Source: Gammaproteobacteria bacterium (lineage in GTDB: Bacteria > Pseudomonadota > Gammaproteobacteria > Burkholderiales > Nitrosomonadaceae). From it: a DNA stretch of 64,000 nt. Positions 23,380-32,033 of the stretch are shown here, piece by piece. The stretch covers positions 62,001-126,000 of the forward strand of contig CP054180.1 of assembly GCA_015709635.1 (NCBI GenBank), read 5' to 3'. Position numbers and translations under genes: made by a program. Position 1 is the stretch's first letter. Each line of letters opens with the position of its first letter. The notes under the pieces are model-generated. The model was not told where the DNA came from and did no database searches. It saw nothing but the letters and a program-made list of their open reading frames with translations.

Positions 23380-24139
23380 AAATCATTCCGTTATCGGGGG
23401 ATTGCGAAATTTCCAGCAGCAATTCTTTGGCCAATTCCAGAACGGCCAGAAAGGTCACGACGACTTCCGCGATTGTAGCTGCAGGGCTGAACAAATCATA
23501 AAACTCAACTTGCTGATGGCCGCGCAAATCACGCAGCACTTGGCTCATATAAGCACGCACGGACAGGGTTTCGCGCTTGATTTGATGGTGCCGGTTAACT
23601 TTTGCGCGCATCAGAATGGCAGCCCACGCGTTGCGTAAATCGTCCCTATTGATATTGGGTAATTGTGTCGCGGTTTTTTGTTCGATCCAGACTTGCACGA
23701 TATTGAAGTCGCGCTCGGCTTGCGGAATGTCGTTCAGGCGTTCGGCGGCTTTTTTCATTTGCTCGTATTCCAACAAGCGCCGCACCAGTTCGGCGCGCGG
23801 ATCATGCTCTTCTGCCGTTTCTGTTTTGGGATTCGGTAGCAACATGCGCGATTTGATTTCGATCAGTAGCGCAGTCATGAGCAGGTATTCAGCGGCCAAC
23901 TCCAGTTGATCCACGCGCATCATCTCAACGTAGGCCATGTACTGCCGCGTGAGCTCGGCCATCGGAATATCCAGAATGTTCAGATTATGCTTGCGGATCA
24001 AATACAACAGCAAATCCAAAGGGCCTTGGAACGTATCCAGAAAAACTTCCAGCGCATCCGGCGGAATATATAAGTCCTGTGGGATCTCCAGCAGCGGCTC
24101 GCCGCAGATGGTAGCGACCGGCTGAGGTTCAACTTGCAT
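23348..24139 (-). CDS. scpA: Segregation and condensation protein A
   Basis: ScpA is the kleisin bridging SMC heads. The 263 residues include the N-terminal SMC-neck binding region (VFLDTFQGPLDLLLYLIRKHNLNILDIPM) and LAAEYLLMTALLIEIKSRMLLP, both hallmark segments, and the C-terminal winged-helix part. It lies 40 bases downstream of trpS in a conserved betaproteobacterial gene order. Confidence 0.95.
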   Translation of the reverse strand: MQVEPQPVATICGEPLLEIPQDLYIPPDALEVFLDTFQGPLDLLLYLIRKHNLNILDIPMAELTRQYMAYVEMMRVDQLELAAEYLLMTALLIEIKSRMLLPNPKTETAEEHDPRAELVRRLLEYEQMKKAAERLNDIPQAERDFNIVQVWIEQKTATQLPNINRDDLRNAWAAILMRAKVNRHHQIKRETLSVRAYMSQVLRDLRGHQQVEFYDLFSPAATIAEVVVTFLAVLELAKELLLEISQSPDNGMIYVRTIDIAQS

Positions 24140-24179
24140 CAGGTACCAAATTCACCGTGTCGTGTAATGTGGTGATGCA

Positions 24180-25382
24180 TCAGGAATAACTCAGCCCCAT
24201 CGCTTCGCGGATATCGCGCATGGTTTCTTCCGCCAGCTTGTTGGCTTTTTCGCAGCCGTCGGCGATGATGTTGCGTACCAGCGTCGGGTCTTCTTCATAT
24301 TTTTTGATTCGTTCGGCCATCGGTTCTTGTTCCGCGAGGATTTTGTCGATCACCGGCGCTTTGCAATCCAGGCAGCCGATTTCGGCATTCTTGCAACCCC
24401 ATTGCACCCATTCGCGGGTTTTGTCGTCGGAATACACCAGATGGAACTGCCACACCGGGCATTTGGCCGGATCGCCCGGATCGCTGCGCCGCACGCGCGC
24501 CGGGTCGGTCGGCATAGTGCGCACTTTTTTGCGGATGCTTTCCGGGTCTTCGCGCAGACTGATGGTGTTGTTATACGACTTGGACATTTTTTGACCGTCC
24601 AGCCCTGGCATTCGGGAGGCTTCGGTCAACAATGTTTCCGGTTCGGTCAGAATCATTTTTCCGCCGCCTTCCAGGTAACCGAATAAACGTTCCCGGTCAC
24701 CCAGACTCAAATTCTGCTGCTCGTTCAGCAACGACCGGGCCTCTTCCAGTGCGTTTTCGTCGCCCTGCTCCTGGTACAGCGTGCGCAATTCGGTATACAG
24801 TTTGGATTTCTTCGATCCCAGCTTTTTGATCGCAGCTTCCGCTTTTTCTTCAAAACCGGGTTCCTTGCCGTAGATATGATTGAAGCGGCGCGAAATTTCA
24901 CGCGTGAATTCCAGATGCGGCGCCTGGTCTTCACCGACCGGAACCCGGTTGGCGCGGTAAATCAGAATATCCGCGCTTTGCAGCAGCGGATAGCCGAGAA
25001 AACCGTAGGTGCTGAGGTCTTTCTCGGATAATTTTTCCTGTTGGTCTTTATAGGTCGGTACGCGTTCCAGCCAGCCGAGCGGCGTCATCATCGACAGCAG
25101 CAGATACAGTTCGGCGTGCGCCGGCACTTTGGATTGTATGAACAGCGTCGCTTGCGATGGGTCGACGCCCGCAGCCAGCCAGTCGATCACCATGTCCCAA
25201 ACATTCTGCTCGATGATTTCCGGTGTGTCATAATGGGTCGTCAGGGCATGCCAGTCGGCGACAAAAAACAGGCATTCGTATTGCTGCTGCAACTTCACCC
25301 AGTTTTTTAGCACGCCGTGATAGTGCCCTAAATGCAGGCTGCCGGTGGGGCGCATACCGGACAAAACGCGATCAGCAAACAT
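24180..25382 (-). CDS. trpS: Tryptophanyl-tRNA synthetase
   Basis: This class I aminoacyl-tRNA synthetase charges tRNA-Trp. The 400-residue protein has the HIGH-type motif (PTGSLHLGHYHG) near the N-terminus and the KMSKS loop (GQKMSKSYNN). It is longer than the roughly 330-residue E. coli enzyme because of an insertion, at about residues 190-240 and rich in charged residues, which is known for betaproteobacterial TrpS. A CPVWQFHLVYSDD...CLDC segment shows Cys pairs that could bind metal. Confidence 0.95.
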   Translation of the reverse strand: MFADRVLSGMRPTGSLHLGHYHGVLKNWVKLQQQYECLFFVADWHALTTHYDTPEIIEQNVWDMVIDWLAAGVDPSQATLFIQSKVPAHAELYLLLSMMTPLGWLERVPTYKDQQEKLSEKDLSTYGFLGYPLLQSADILIYRANRVPVGEDQAPHLEFTREISRRFNHIYGKEPGFEEKAEAAIKKLGSKKSKLYTELRTLYQEQGDENALEEARSLLNEQQNLSLGDRERLFGYLEGGGKMILTEPETLLTEASRMPGLDGQKMSKSYNNTISLREDPESIRKKVRTMPTDPARVRRSDPGDPAKCPVWQFHLVYSDDKTREWVQWGCKNAEIGCLDCKAPVIDKILAEQEPMAERIKKYEEDPTLVRNIIADGCEKANKLAEETMRDIREAMGLSYS

Positions 25383-25405
25383 GTTGATATTCCAAATGTA
25401 AGATG

Positions 25406-26071
25406 TTAGATGTATAACCCGAAAATGGACGCGATGATAATTTTAACTCCCAGAATAACCGGTCCGGCGACGGCACCCAGAACTCCGCTGAATAACAATA
25501 CCAGTAATATCATAAAGCCGTAAGGCTCAATCCGGGAAAATTGGTAAGCCAAACGATGCGGCAGCAGACTCATGACCATGCGGCCGCCGTCCAGGGGTGG
25601 CAACGGCAGCAGATTGAGCACCATCAGAACGACATTGATTTCGATTCCGGCGATTCCCATCAGCGCCAGCGGCTTGGCGAAGCCACTCCCGGGCAAGGCG
25701 ATGGCCAGCTTGATCATCAGCGCCCAGAAAAATGCCATCAGCAGATTGGCGCCAGGACCGGCTGCGGCGACCCACAGCATATCGCGCTTGGGGTGGCGCA
25801 GATTGGCGAAATTGACCGGTACCGGTTTGGCCCAGCCGAATAAGAATCCCGCGCCAACGGTTAGTTTGCTCAGAACGAAGAGCGATAGCGGCACCAGGAT
25901 CGTGCCGACGGGATCGATATGCCGCGCCGGATTGAGACTGATACGGCCAGCGCTGTAAGCGGTGAGGTCGCCGAATTTCTTGGCGACATAGCCGTGCGCC
26001 GCTTCGTGCATGGTAATGGCGAAAATCACCGGTAGCGCGTAAATGGCGATGCCTTGAATGATTTCATCCAT
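25406..26071 (-). CDS. Site-2 protease family (M50) membrane metalloprotease
   Basis: This inner-membrane intramembrane protease is of the short, PDZ-less YwhC-like type. In 221 residues it has the zinc motif HEAAHG in the first transmembrane region and the third-ligand motif NLLPLPPLDGGRM, with about five or six hydrophobic segments. The start at 26071 is supported by the ATGGATGA overlap with the yciO stop; a reading from 26128 would add 19 residues from inside yciO. The substrate is unknown. Confidence 0.88.
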   Translation of the reverse strand: MDEIIQGIAIYALPVIFAITMHEAAHGYVAKKFGDLTAYSAGRISLNPARHIDPVGTILVPLSLFVLSKLTVGAGFLFGWAKPVPVNFANLRHPKRDMLWVAAAGPGANLLMAFFWALMIKLAIALPGSGFAKPLALMGIAGIEINVVLMVLNLLPLPPLDGGRMVMSLLPHRLAYQFSRIEPYGFMILLVLLFSGVLGAVAGPVILGVKIIIASIFGLYI

Positions 26072-26696
26072 GGCTGATTCCAAACGGTTCAAGACTACCT
26101 TTACCTTGCCGTACCAGCGCTGGCACATCGGTCGTCAAATCGATCACAGTGGTCATGTCGATGCCGCAGGAACCGGCGTCCATCACCAATTCCACTTGGT
26201 GCTCCAGGCGTTCGCGGATTTCTTCCGCGTCGTTCAGCGGAAACTCGTCTTCCGGCAGTATCAACGTGGAACTGAGCAGCGGTTCGCCGAGTTCTTCCAG
26301 CAGCGCTTGCACTACCGGATGATCGGGGATGCGCAGGCCGATGGTATTGCGTTTCGGGTGCTGCATGCGCCGCGGCACTTCGCGGGTCGCCTGCAAGATG
26401 AAGGTGTAGCTGCCGGGCGTTGTCGCTTTCAGCAGACGGTACTGGCTGTTATCGACTTTGGCGTAATTGGCGATTTCCGCCAGATTGCGGCACACCAGCG
26501 TGAAATGATGGCGCTCGTCTACTTGCCGGATGGTGCGGATGCGCGTCATGGCATCTTTATCGCCGAGATGGCAACCAAGGGCATAACACGAATCGGTCGG
26601 GTACACGATAATGCCGCCGCTGCGTACAATGGCAACTGCTTGTTTGATCAACCGCAGATGCGGCGTGTCGGTGTGGATAGAGAAAAATTGCGCCAC
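26064..26696 (-). CDS. yciO: YciO/YrdC/Sua5 family protein
   Basis: This 210-residue protein belongs to the threonylcarbamoyl-AMP synthase superfamily (TsaC/Sua5). It shows IVYPTDSCYALGCHLGDK and the GSYTFILQATREVPRR segment. The length and context (next to a PHP protein and trpS) fit the YciO branch rather than the TsaC housekeeping branch, so its role in t6A synthesis is uncertain. It overlaps the M50 gene by 8 bases. Confidence 0.85.
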   Translation of the reverse strand: MAQFFSIHTDTPHLRLIKQAVAIVRSGGIIVYPTDSCYALGCHLGDKDAMTRIRTIRQVDERHHFTLVCRNLAEIANYAKVDNSQYRLLKATTPGSYTFILQATREVPRRMQHPKRNTIGLRIPDHPVVQALLEELGEPLLSSTLILPEDEFPLNDAEEIRERLEHQVELVMDAGSCGIDMTTVIDLTTDVPALVRQGKGSLEPFGISHG

Positions 26697-26721
26697 GGCA
26701 GGGGTTGTTAAAATCAGTGTC

Positions 26722-27582
26722 TCAATCGATCAATTCTGCATTCACGGTGTTTTTCCAATGCTGCCAGACCGGGGTGCAACCCAGCGGAAATTCCGGCAAT
26801 TGCCCGAGATCGAAATGGCTTTCGCCGGGTCCGTGAAAATCCGAGCCGCAGGAAGCCAGCAAATTCCTGTTGTTGGCGTGCCGGGCGAAATGCTGCATTT
26901 GCTCCGGCGTGTGGCTCGAAGTCACCACCTCGAGCGCCGATCCGCCTAGAGCGCAAAATTCATCGAGCAGATCGTTCAGCACGTTTTTGCCCAAATCGTA
27001 ACGCCCGGGATGGGCAATGACCGCACGTCCGCCGCTGCCGCAGATCCAGCTCACTGCATCGTCGAGCGATGCCCATTCGTGCGGCGCATATCCCGGTTTA
27101 CCTTTGACCAGATATTTTTTGAATACCGATTTAACATCCTTGGCATATCCTTGCGCGACTAGAAAGCGGGCAAAATGCGTGCGTCCTATCAAGCTGCGCA
27201 CGCCAACATAAGTGTAGGCGCCTTCCAGGCTGCCTTGAATGCCGATTTTTTCCAGTTCCGCGGCGATGTTCCGGGCGCGCTGGGCGCGTCCGGCGCGCAC
27301 AACCGTCAAGCCTTCAGCCAGCGGCGCATAATCGGGATCGATGTCCAAGCCGACGATATGCAAAGTGCGGCCGCGCCAGCTGACGGATATTTCCACGCCG
27401 TTTATAAATGTGATACTTTTCGCCTCAGCGGCCTTACGCGCTTCGGCGAGGCCTGCGATATCATCGTGATCGGTTAATGCGAGAATTTCCACGCCGCGCT
27501 CAGCAGCGCGTTCGACCAGTTGTGCCGGTGTCAATACGCCGTCAGAAATTGAAGAATGACAATGTAAATCAATATTAAGCAT
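26722..27582 (-). CDS. PHP-domain phosphoesterase (YciV/RNase AM-like)
   Basis: The 286-residue cytoplasmic PHP protein opens with the metal-binding signature DLHCHSSISDG and has LTDHDDIAGL, AHPGRYD and a C-terminal CGSDFHGPG. Close relatives (YciV, RNase AM) are Mn-dependent 5'-3' exoribonucleases or 3',5'-nucleotide phosphatases. The start at 27582 gives the family N-terminus; the earlier in-frame start at 27609 adds nine residues. It heads the minus-strand operon leading to scpB. Confidence 0.88.
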   Translation of the reverse strand: MLNIDLHCHSSISDGVLTPAQLVERAAERGVEILALTDHDDIAGLAEARKAAEAKSITFINGVEISVSWRGRTLHIVGLDIDPDYAPLAEGLTVVRAGRAQRARNIAAELEKIGIQGSLEGAYTYVGVRSLIGRTHFARFLVAQGYAKDVKSVFKKYLVKGKPGYAPHEWASLDDAVSWICGSGGRAVIAHPGRYDLGKNVLNDLLDEFCALGGSALEVVTSSHTPEQMQHFARHANNRNLLASCGSDFHGPGESHFDLGQLPEFPLGCTPVWQHWKNTVNAELID

Positions 27583-27709
27583 GAAAATTCGTTGCGCGAA
27601 GCGGGACACGCATCATAACAAATAACCGCATTGAAGAGAAATTATCGTACCGGACGATGAAACAGATTGTTAGTACCATGAAAGTAAACACGTTTTACAA
27701 GGAATCCGA

Positions 27710-28936
27710 ATGAATATATTGTCGACTGTACGCGATCATCTTTCCGCTGCGCCGCATCGCAGCCTTTTTCTAGCCGGTGCGCTGCAAGGCGTGCTGACCG
27801 TGTTGTGGTGGATCTTCGACTTGACCGGGCGCTACGGTATCGCCGGTTCGATGACCGCTTGGAGCGTCGCGCCCACCTGGGCGCATGCGTTTTTGATGGT
27901 TTACGGTTTTTTCCCGTTTTTTATTTTCGGGTTTTTGTTTACCACCTACCCAAACTGGATGAACGGTGAAAAAGTGAAGCCGCAAGAATATGTCACTACC
28001 TGCATCTTGATGGTGAGCGGCGTTGTACTGTTTTATGCCGGACTGCTGACGCATAAAGTCATCAGCATCACCGGTGTGGAATTGATGCTGTCCGGCTGGG
28101 GCATCGCGCTTTACGTGTTACTGCGCATCCTGTTGACTGCACCGGTGGAGGATAAGCGTCACGCCCGGGTCACCAGCGTTGCGCTGGTGATGGGTTGGCT
28201 CGGTGTACTGGCGTACCTGGTATGGCTGGTTACCGGCGCTGCGCTGGCACTCGATTGCGCGCGCGTTGCCGGACTCTGGTTTTTCCTGCTGCCGATCGTA
28301 CTGACGGTGTCGCACCGTATGATTCCATTTTTCTCCAGCCGTGTGCTGGAAAACTACGAAATGGTAAGACCGTTCTGGATGCTGTGGCTGATGCTCGCCT
28401 GCATCGCCGCGCACGGTTTGTTGCAATGCTTCGAACTCACCACCTATTTGTGGCTCGCCGATTTCCCGCTGGCCGGATGCGCGCTGTATTTATCGTACCG
28501 CTGGGGACTCCAGCGCAGTTTTCAGGTGAGCTTGCTGGCGGTGCTGCATATCTCGTTCGCCTGGTTTGGCATCGCCATGTTGCTCTACGCCGTGCAAAGC
28601 CTGGTGTATTTCGCCTTCGGCAACCTGATCCTGGGCCTCGCCCCGCTGCACGCGCTCGGTATTGGCTTCTTCTCCGGCATGATCCTCGCCATGGCCTCGC
28701 GCGTCACCCTCGGCCACTCCGGACGGCCATTGGAACTCGACCGCTTCACCTGGCTGCTGTTCCTGGGCTTCCAGGCAACTGCCGTAATCCGGATTCTGGC
28801 CGATATTATCCCAGCAGCGGTCGCATCGATGTTCTACGTGCTGGCGGCGCTGGTTTGGTTGACGTGTTTTGGATTGTGGGCGATCAAGTTTGCACCGATT
28901 TATTGGCGGGCGAGAGTGGATGGGAAGGCGGGTTAA
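27710..28936 (+). CDS. nnrS: NnrS family haem-copper membrane protein
   Basis: The 408-residue polytopic membrane protein (about 12 hydrophobic segments) has the NnrS opening APHRSLFLAGALQG and His residues typical of the family (THKVIS, TVSHRMIPFF, SRVTLGHSGR). NnrS proteins are linked to nitric oxide and nitrosative stress. A NO source fits the presumed nitrifier lifestyle, but no NO reductase lies nearby. AAGGAATCCGA precedes the ATG. A short ATCGT/ACGAT dyad sits 52-66 bases upstream. Confidence 0.9.
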   Translation: MNILSTVRDHLSAAPHRSLFLAGALQGVLTVLWWIFDLTGRYGIAGSMTAWSVAPTWAHAFLMVYGFFPFFIFGFLFTTYPNWMNGEKVKPQEYVTTCILMVSGVVLFYAGLLTHKVISITGVELMLSGWGIALYVLLRILLTAPVEDKRHARVTSVALVMGWLGVLAYLVWLVTGAALALDCARVAGLWFFLLPIVLTVSHRMIPFFSSRVLENYEMVRPFWMLWLMLACIAAHGLLQCFELTTYLWLADFPLAGCALYLSYRWGLQRSFQVSLLAVLHISFAWFGIAMLLYAVQSLVYFAFGNLILGLAPLHALGIGFFSGMILAMASRVTLGHSGRPLELDRFTWLLFLGFQATAVIRILADIIPAAVASMFYVLAALVWLTCFGLWAIKFAPIYWRARVDGKAG

Positions 28937-28976
28937 TCCTTTTTAACTGCAAACTAAAATTTTGTCTGCTAAGACC

Positions 28977-29519
28977 ATGAATAAGAAGAGATCCTACTTA
29001 ACAGATATAGAGTGCGACTTTAATCGAGATAAACTTAAATGGGCCGATTGTTTCTGGGATCCTATCTGTGGAACATACTCGATTACTGATGATGCTGTTT
29101 CCAAATTAAGTGCGAATATAGAAGACAAAAGGAAGATTGCAAATATCCTGGCCCAGAAAAAATGTCGAGGAATTAATGTTTGTGTCCGGATAACATCCAA
29201 TGAACAAGGAAGAGATGGTGATTGGTACCAGGAATCGTTTCATGACTTGCTCTCTCAATATCCATTATCGCCTTTAGAAATACTTGATGAGGTACTGATA
29301 AATATTTCTTATTTGATAAAACATCCTAGCGACGATATCTCTATAACTGAGAATGAGGTTTGGTATCTTTATTCATATGACCTTTATTCTAGTTCATATA
29401 TGCTGCGACAATTTGAACAACTAGGATTCATCAAATTCTCCTTCAATGGGCCAGGAAAACAAAGATTTACTATTGAAGCTGGTGGGTGGAATGTTATCTC
29501 AGTTACAGAAAAATCTTAA
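28977..29519 (+). CDS. Hypothetical protein, probable N-terminal part of a frame-split gene
   Basis: This is a 180-residue AT-rich ORF with no family I can name. It starts MNKKRSYLTDIECDFNRDK and contains two Cys-bearing stretches and a C-terminal winged-helix-like segment (YMLRQFEQLGFIKF). The next ORF, in the +1 frame and overlapping by 74 bases, carries a Rossmann-type domain that usually follows such an N-terminal part in a single protein. Skipping one base near 29496 would join GGWNVI to QLQKNLNKFRKQAFVAMWF. It is therefore either a recent frameshift, a sequence error or a programmed +1 shift. Its base composition differs sharply from nnrS, suggesting acquired DNA. Confidence 0.55.
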   Translation: MNKKRSYLTDIECDFNRDKLKWADCFWDPICGTYSITDDAVSKLSANIEDKRKIANILAQKKCRGINVCVRITSNEQGRDGDWYQESFHDLLSQYPLSPLEILDEVLINISYLIKHPSDDISITENEVWYLYSYDLYSSSYMLRQFEQLGFIKFSFNGPGKQRFTIEAGGWNVISVTEKS

Positions 29520-29913
29520 TAAATTCAGAAAACAAGCCTTTGTTGCAATGTGGTTTGATAAAACGATGGATAGCTTTTACCAAAATGGTATCAAGCTAGC
29601 GATTGAAGCCGACGGTACAAAATGTATGAGGATTGATCTTCACGAACATAACAATAAAATTTGCGATGAAATCATTGCGGAAATTAGAAGAAGCAATTAT
29701 CTAGTAGCTGATTTTACTGGTAATCGGGGCGGTGTTTACTATGAGGCTGGGTTTGCATATGGGCTGGGTATTCCCGTAATCTGGACGGTTCATCAAAATG
29801 ATTTAGCAAGTGTTCATTTTGATACCCGTCAATATAATCACATCGTTTATGAAACAGAAGAACAATTAAAAGAAAGGCTATTGAATAGAATCAAAGCAAC
29901 AATTGTGAAGTAG
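29446..29913 (+). CDS. Nucleoside 2-deoxyribosyltransferase-like/TIR-like Rossmann domain, probable C-terminal part of a split gene
   Basis: The 155-residue ORF has the conserved blocks QAFVAMWFD, AIEADGTKCMRIDLHEHNNK, EIRRSNYLVADFTGNRGGVYYEAGFA and GIPVIWTVHQ. They resemble nucleoside deoxyribosyltransferase-like and related NAD/nucleotide-hydrolase domains often seen in bacterial defence contexts. The acidic residue in GGVYYEAGFA is where the catalytic Glu of these folds lies. The first 20 residues are probably not a natural start; it reads as a continuation of the preceding ORF after a one-base frame change. The function cannot be fixed from sequence. Confidence 0.6.
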   Translation: MGQENKDLLLKLVGGMLSQLQKNLNKFRKQAFVAMWFDKTMDSFYQNGIKLAIEADGTKCMRIDLHEHNNKICDEIIAEIRRSNYLVADFTGNRGGVYYEAGFAYGLGIPVIWTVHQNDLASVHFDTRQYNHIVYETEEQLKERLLNRIKATIVK

Positions 29914-29988
29914 AGCTAATTCACTAGGGATACACCGAAGTTATTTTAACAATAAAGAATTTCCTGCCAATTAATCTATAAACTTCAA

Positions 29989-30402
29989 ATGACCAACCCC
30001 GATATCCGCTGGCAGCAGTGTTTCTCCAGTTACCAAAAAGCCTTGCTGCAACTGCAAGGGGCTGTCGAGCTCAGTTCGCAGCGCACACTCACTCTGTTGG
30101 AAAAACAGGGGGTGATTCAGGCATTCGAATTCACGCATGAATTAGCCTGGAATATGTTGAAGGATTTCTTGCAGGATCAAGGCAACCAAAATATCAAAGG
30201 GTCAAAGGATGCAACGCGGGAAGCATTTAAAGTTGAGCTGATCGGCGACGGCGAGCAGTGGATGGCGATGATTCAGAGCCGCAATGTTTCATCGCATACT
30301 TATGATGAACGTACCGCCGAACAGTTGGTGCAAGTCATTATCTGCGATTACTACCCGTTGTTTGTTGCGCTGAAAACCGAAATGGAAAAATACCGGCCAT
30401 GA
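29989..30402 (+). CDS. HI0074-family nucleotidyltransferase substrate-binding (HEPN-like) protein
   Basis: The 137-residue all-helical protein of the HI0074 family carries SRNVSSHTYDE, the RX4H motif of HEPN RNases. Family knowledge: it pairs with a minimal nucleotidyltransferase as a HepT/MntA-type toxin-antitoxin module. It overlaps the nucleotidyltransferase gene by ATGA, giving the usual two-gene arrangement, though here the HEPN-like gene is first. Confidence 0.85.
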   Translation: MTNPDIRWQQCFSSYQKALLQLQGAVELSSQRTLTLLEKQGVIQAFEFTHELAWNMLKDFLQDQGNQNIKGSKDATREAFKVELIGDGEQWMAMIQSRNVSSHTYDERTAEQLVQVIICDYYPLFVALKTEMEKYRP

Positions 30403-30716
30403 CCGGAGAATGGCAGTTTGGCCTATCGCCCGCGACATTGGAAAAACTCAATCACGTGTTTGCACAGCACGACGCCATAGATTTGGTGCTGATCTACGGT
30501 TCGCGCGCCAAGGGAAATTTCCGCGCCGGTTCGGATATCGACCTGACCATCAAAGGCGATGAAATTCCATTCGCCGAGTTTATGCAGATTGAAGACCAGA
30601 TTGACGATCTGATGCTGCCGTATACCGTCGATTTGTCGCAGTATCGCCAACTGGAGAACATCGATCTGATCGCGCATATCGACCGGGTGGGGGTAACCAT
30701 TTACAACAAAAAATGA
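30399..30716 (+). CDS. MNT-type minimal nucleotidyltransferase
   Basis: The 105-residue nucleotidyltransferase has the active-site motif YGSRAKGNFRAGSDIDLTIKG with GS and D-x-D, and a third acidic residue in YTVDLSQ. In MntA/HepT modules the nucleotidyltransferase modifies the HEPN partner by AMPylation to silence it; that activity is inferred for this pair. It is followed by a convergent toxin gene 60 bases on. Confidence 0.85.
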   Translation: MTGEWQFGLSPATLEKLNHVFAQHDAIDLVLIYGSRAKGNFRAGSDIDLTIKGDEIPFAEFMQIEDQIDDLMLPYTVDLSQYRQLENIDLIAHIDRVGVTIYNKK

Positions 30717-30776
30717 TGGTAAGTAATAAGAAATGGGCTGCTGCAATACATGCAGACGCCGGACAAAGCAGCGTTC

Positions 30777-31076
30777 TCACCCTACCCGATACACCTTCTC
30801 ATGACTCCCGACATTCACCAGAATGATTTCATGATCGGTCAGCATGATTTCCATCGTGATGCGGTAACTGAGATTGATCGATACCGCATGCAATCCGGGC
30901 AGTTTGCCTGAGAGCGCATGAATTCTCAGCGAAGGATGAAAAGGGTTGTAGCTGAGCAATTCCAGCACTTTGCGGTAGGGTTCTTTTAATTCCGGGTGTT
31001 TTTGCGCGAAGCACCGGGTGCGCTTCTTGTAGCTGTCGGTGAAAATGAGCGTGAGCTCATTGGGTGAAAACATCAT
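30777..31076 (-). CDS. RelE/StbE-type toxin (mRNA interferase family)
   Basis: The 99-residue protein is of the RelE/YafQ superfamily: LIFTDSYKKRTRCFAQKHPEL at the start, RIHALSGKLPGLHAVSINLSYRI in the middle, and the typical ending LVNVGSHEKVYR. Such proteins cleave mRNA in the ribosome. It overlaps the upstream antitoxin gene by 20 bases. Confidence 0.82.
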   Translation of the reverse strand: MMFSPNELTLIFTDSYKKRTRCFAQKHPELKEPYRKVLELLSYNPFHPSLRIHALSGKLPGLHAVSINLSYRITMEIMLTDHEIILVNVGSHEKVYRVG

Positions 31077-31305
31077 CGACGTGCCGATCGATCGTATCCT
31101 TGCTGAATTGGCCGTTTGCCATGTCGCGCCGTGCTTCGTGCAGCGAGGCTTCCAGTTCCATTTCCCGCAGATAATGGTATTGCTCGATTTTCATTACGAC
31201 GTAACACTCTTTGCCGCGTACGGTGATGATGTCTTCCGTTTTGTCCGTCAGGCTTTCTTCCACGCAGGCGATCCCTTTGGTTTTTAAATCGTTGGCTGTA
31301 ATCAT
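31057..31305 (-). CDS. Phd/YefM/StbD-type antitoxin
   Basis: The 82-residue protein begins MITANDLKTKGIACVEESL and has TVRGKECYVVMKIEQYHYLRE, the DNA-binding antitoxin pattern of the Phd/YefM family. The C-terminal tail is charged and would neutralise the toxin. The ATG at 31305 was chosen over a longer reading from 31368. It precedes and overlaps the RelE-type gene, a standard autoregulated pair. Confidence 0.82.
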   Translation of the reverse strand: MITANDLKTKGIACVEESLTDKTEDIITVRGKECYVVMKIEQYHYLREMELEASLHEARRDMANGQFSKDTIDRHVDDVFTQ

Positions 31306-31481
31306 GATTAATCGTATTCTTAATGGTGCTGCAAAATATATGATCGATCGAGGGATGTGTCCATGCACACCGGAAAATAATATTGCTTGTTCAATAAAAT
31401 AGCGCTTGAATACTGTTGCGCTAAGGAACCGGGCGCTATTTCAGGGTTTCGGAATCAGAAGCTAATTTAGGAGTGAATATC

Positions 31482-32021
31482 ATGGATTTTTACTGCATGC
31501 GTCACGGGCGCACCAATTACAACGACCTCGGTTTGTGCAACGACGATCCCGACCGGGATGTGTATTTAACGGAGACCGGTATCGCGCAAGCGCAATCGGT
31601 GGCACGTGAGCTGCGGGCCGTGGCATTGAATCGCATCCTCGTCTCATCGCTGCCGCGTACGCGCCAAACGGCGGAGATCGTGAACCGGTATCACGACGTG
31701 CCGATCGAGGTGCACGCCGATTTGGCCGACATCCGCTCGGGATTCGAGGGTAAGCCGGTATCGGATTATTTTGCGGCGATTAGCCATGATCCGCTGCGGG
31801 CGCGCGTGAACGGCGGCGAGTCGCTGCTGGATCACAAACAACGCGTGCTGCGCTTTATCGACTGGTTGAAAGTGCAGCAGGATGAAGTATTGCTGGTCGT
31901 TGCTCATGAAGAAACGCTGCGGGTATTTGTCGCTTACTTCGAAGGCGGCATTGAAGATGCGCGGTTGCGCGACCTCCATATCGGTAACTGCGAATACCGG
32001 CGTTATACGGTACCGCGCTGA
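31482..32021 (+). CDS. Histidine phosphatase family protein
   Basis: The 179-residue protein is of the phosphoglycerate mutase-like superfamily. The catalytic motif is MRHGRTNYND with His near residue 8; SSLPRTRQTAEIV and VVAHEETLRV supply the second Arg and His. AGGAG lies 8 bases before the ATG at 31482, which decides it over a GTG at 31473. A possible stem AAATAGCGC/GCGCTATTT (31397-31441) lies in the leader. The substrate is unknown. Confidence 0.88.
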   Translation: MDFYCMRHGRTNYNDLGLCNDDPDRDVYLTETGIAQAQSVARELRAVALNRILVSSLPRTRQTAEIVNRYHDVPIEVHADLADIRSGFEGKPVSDYFAAISHDPLRARVNGGESLLDHKQRVLRFIDWLKVQQDEVLLVVAHEETLRVFVAYFEGGIEDARLRDLHIGNCEYRRYTVPR

Positions 32022-32033
32022 TTTAATATTCTT

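Noticed and set aside
27644..27658. ATCGT-N5-ACGAT dyad upstream of nnrS as a possible NO-regulator site
   Set aside because: Five-base arms are too short and do not match a known NsrR, NnrR or FNR consensus.
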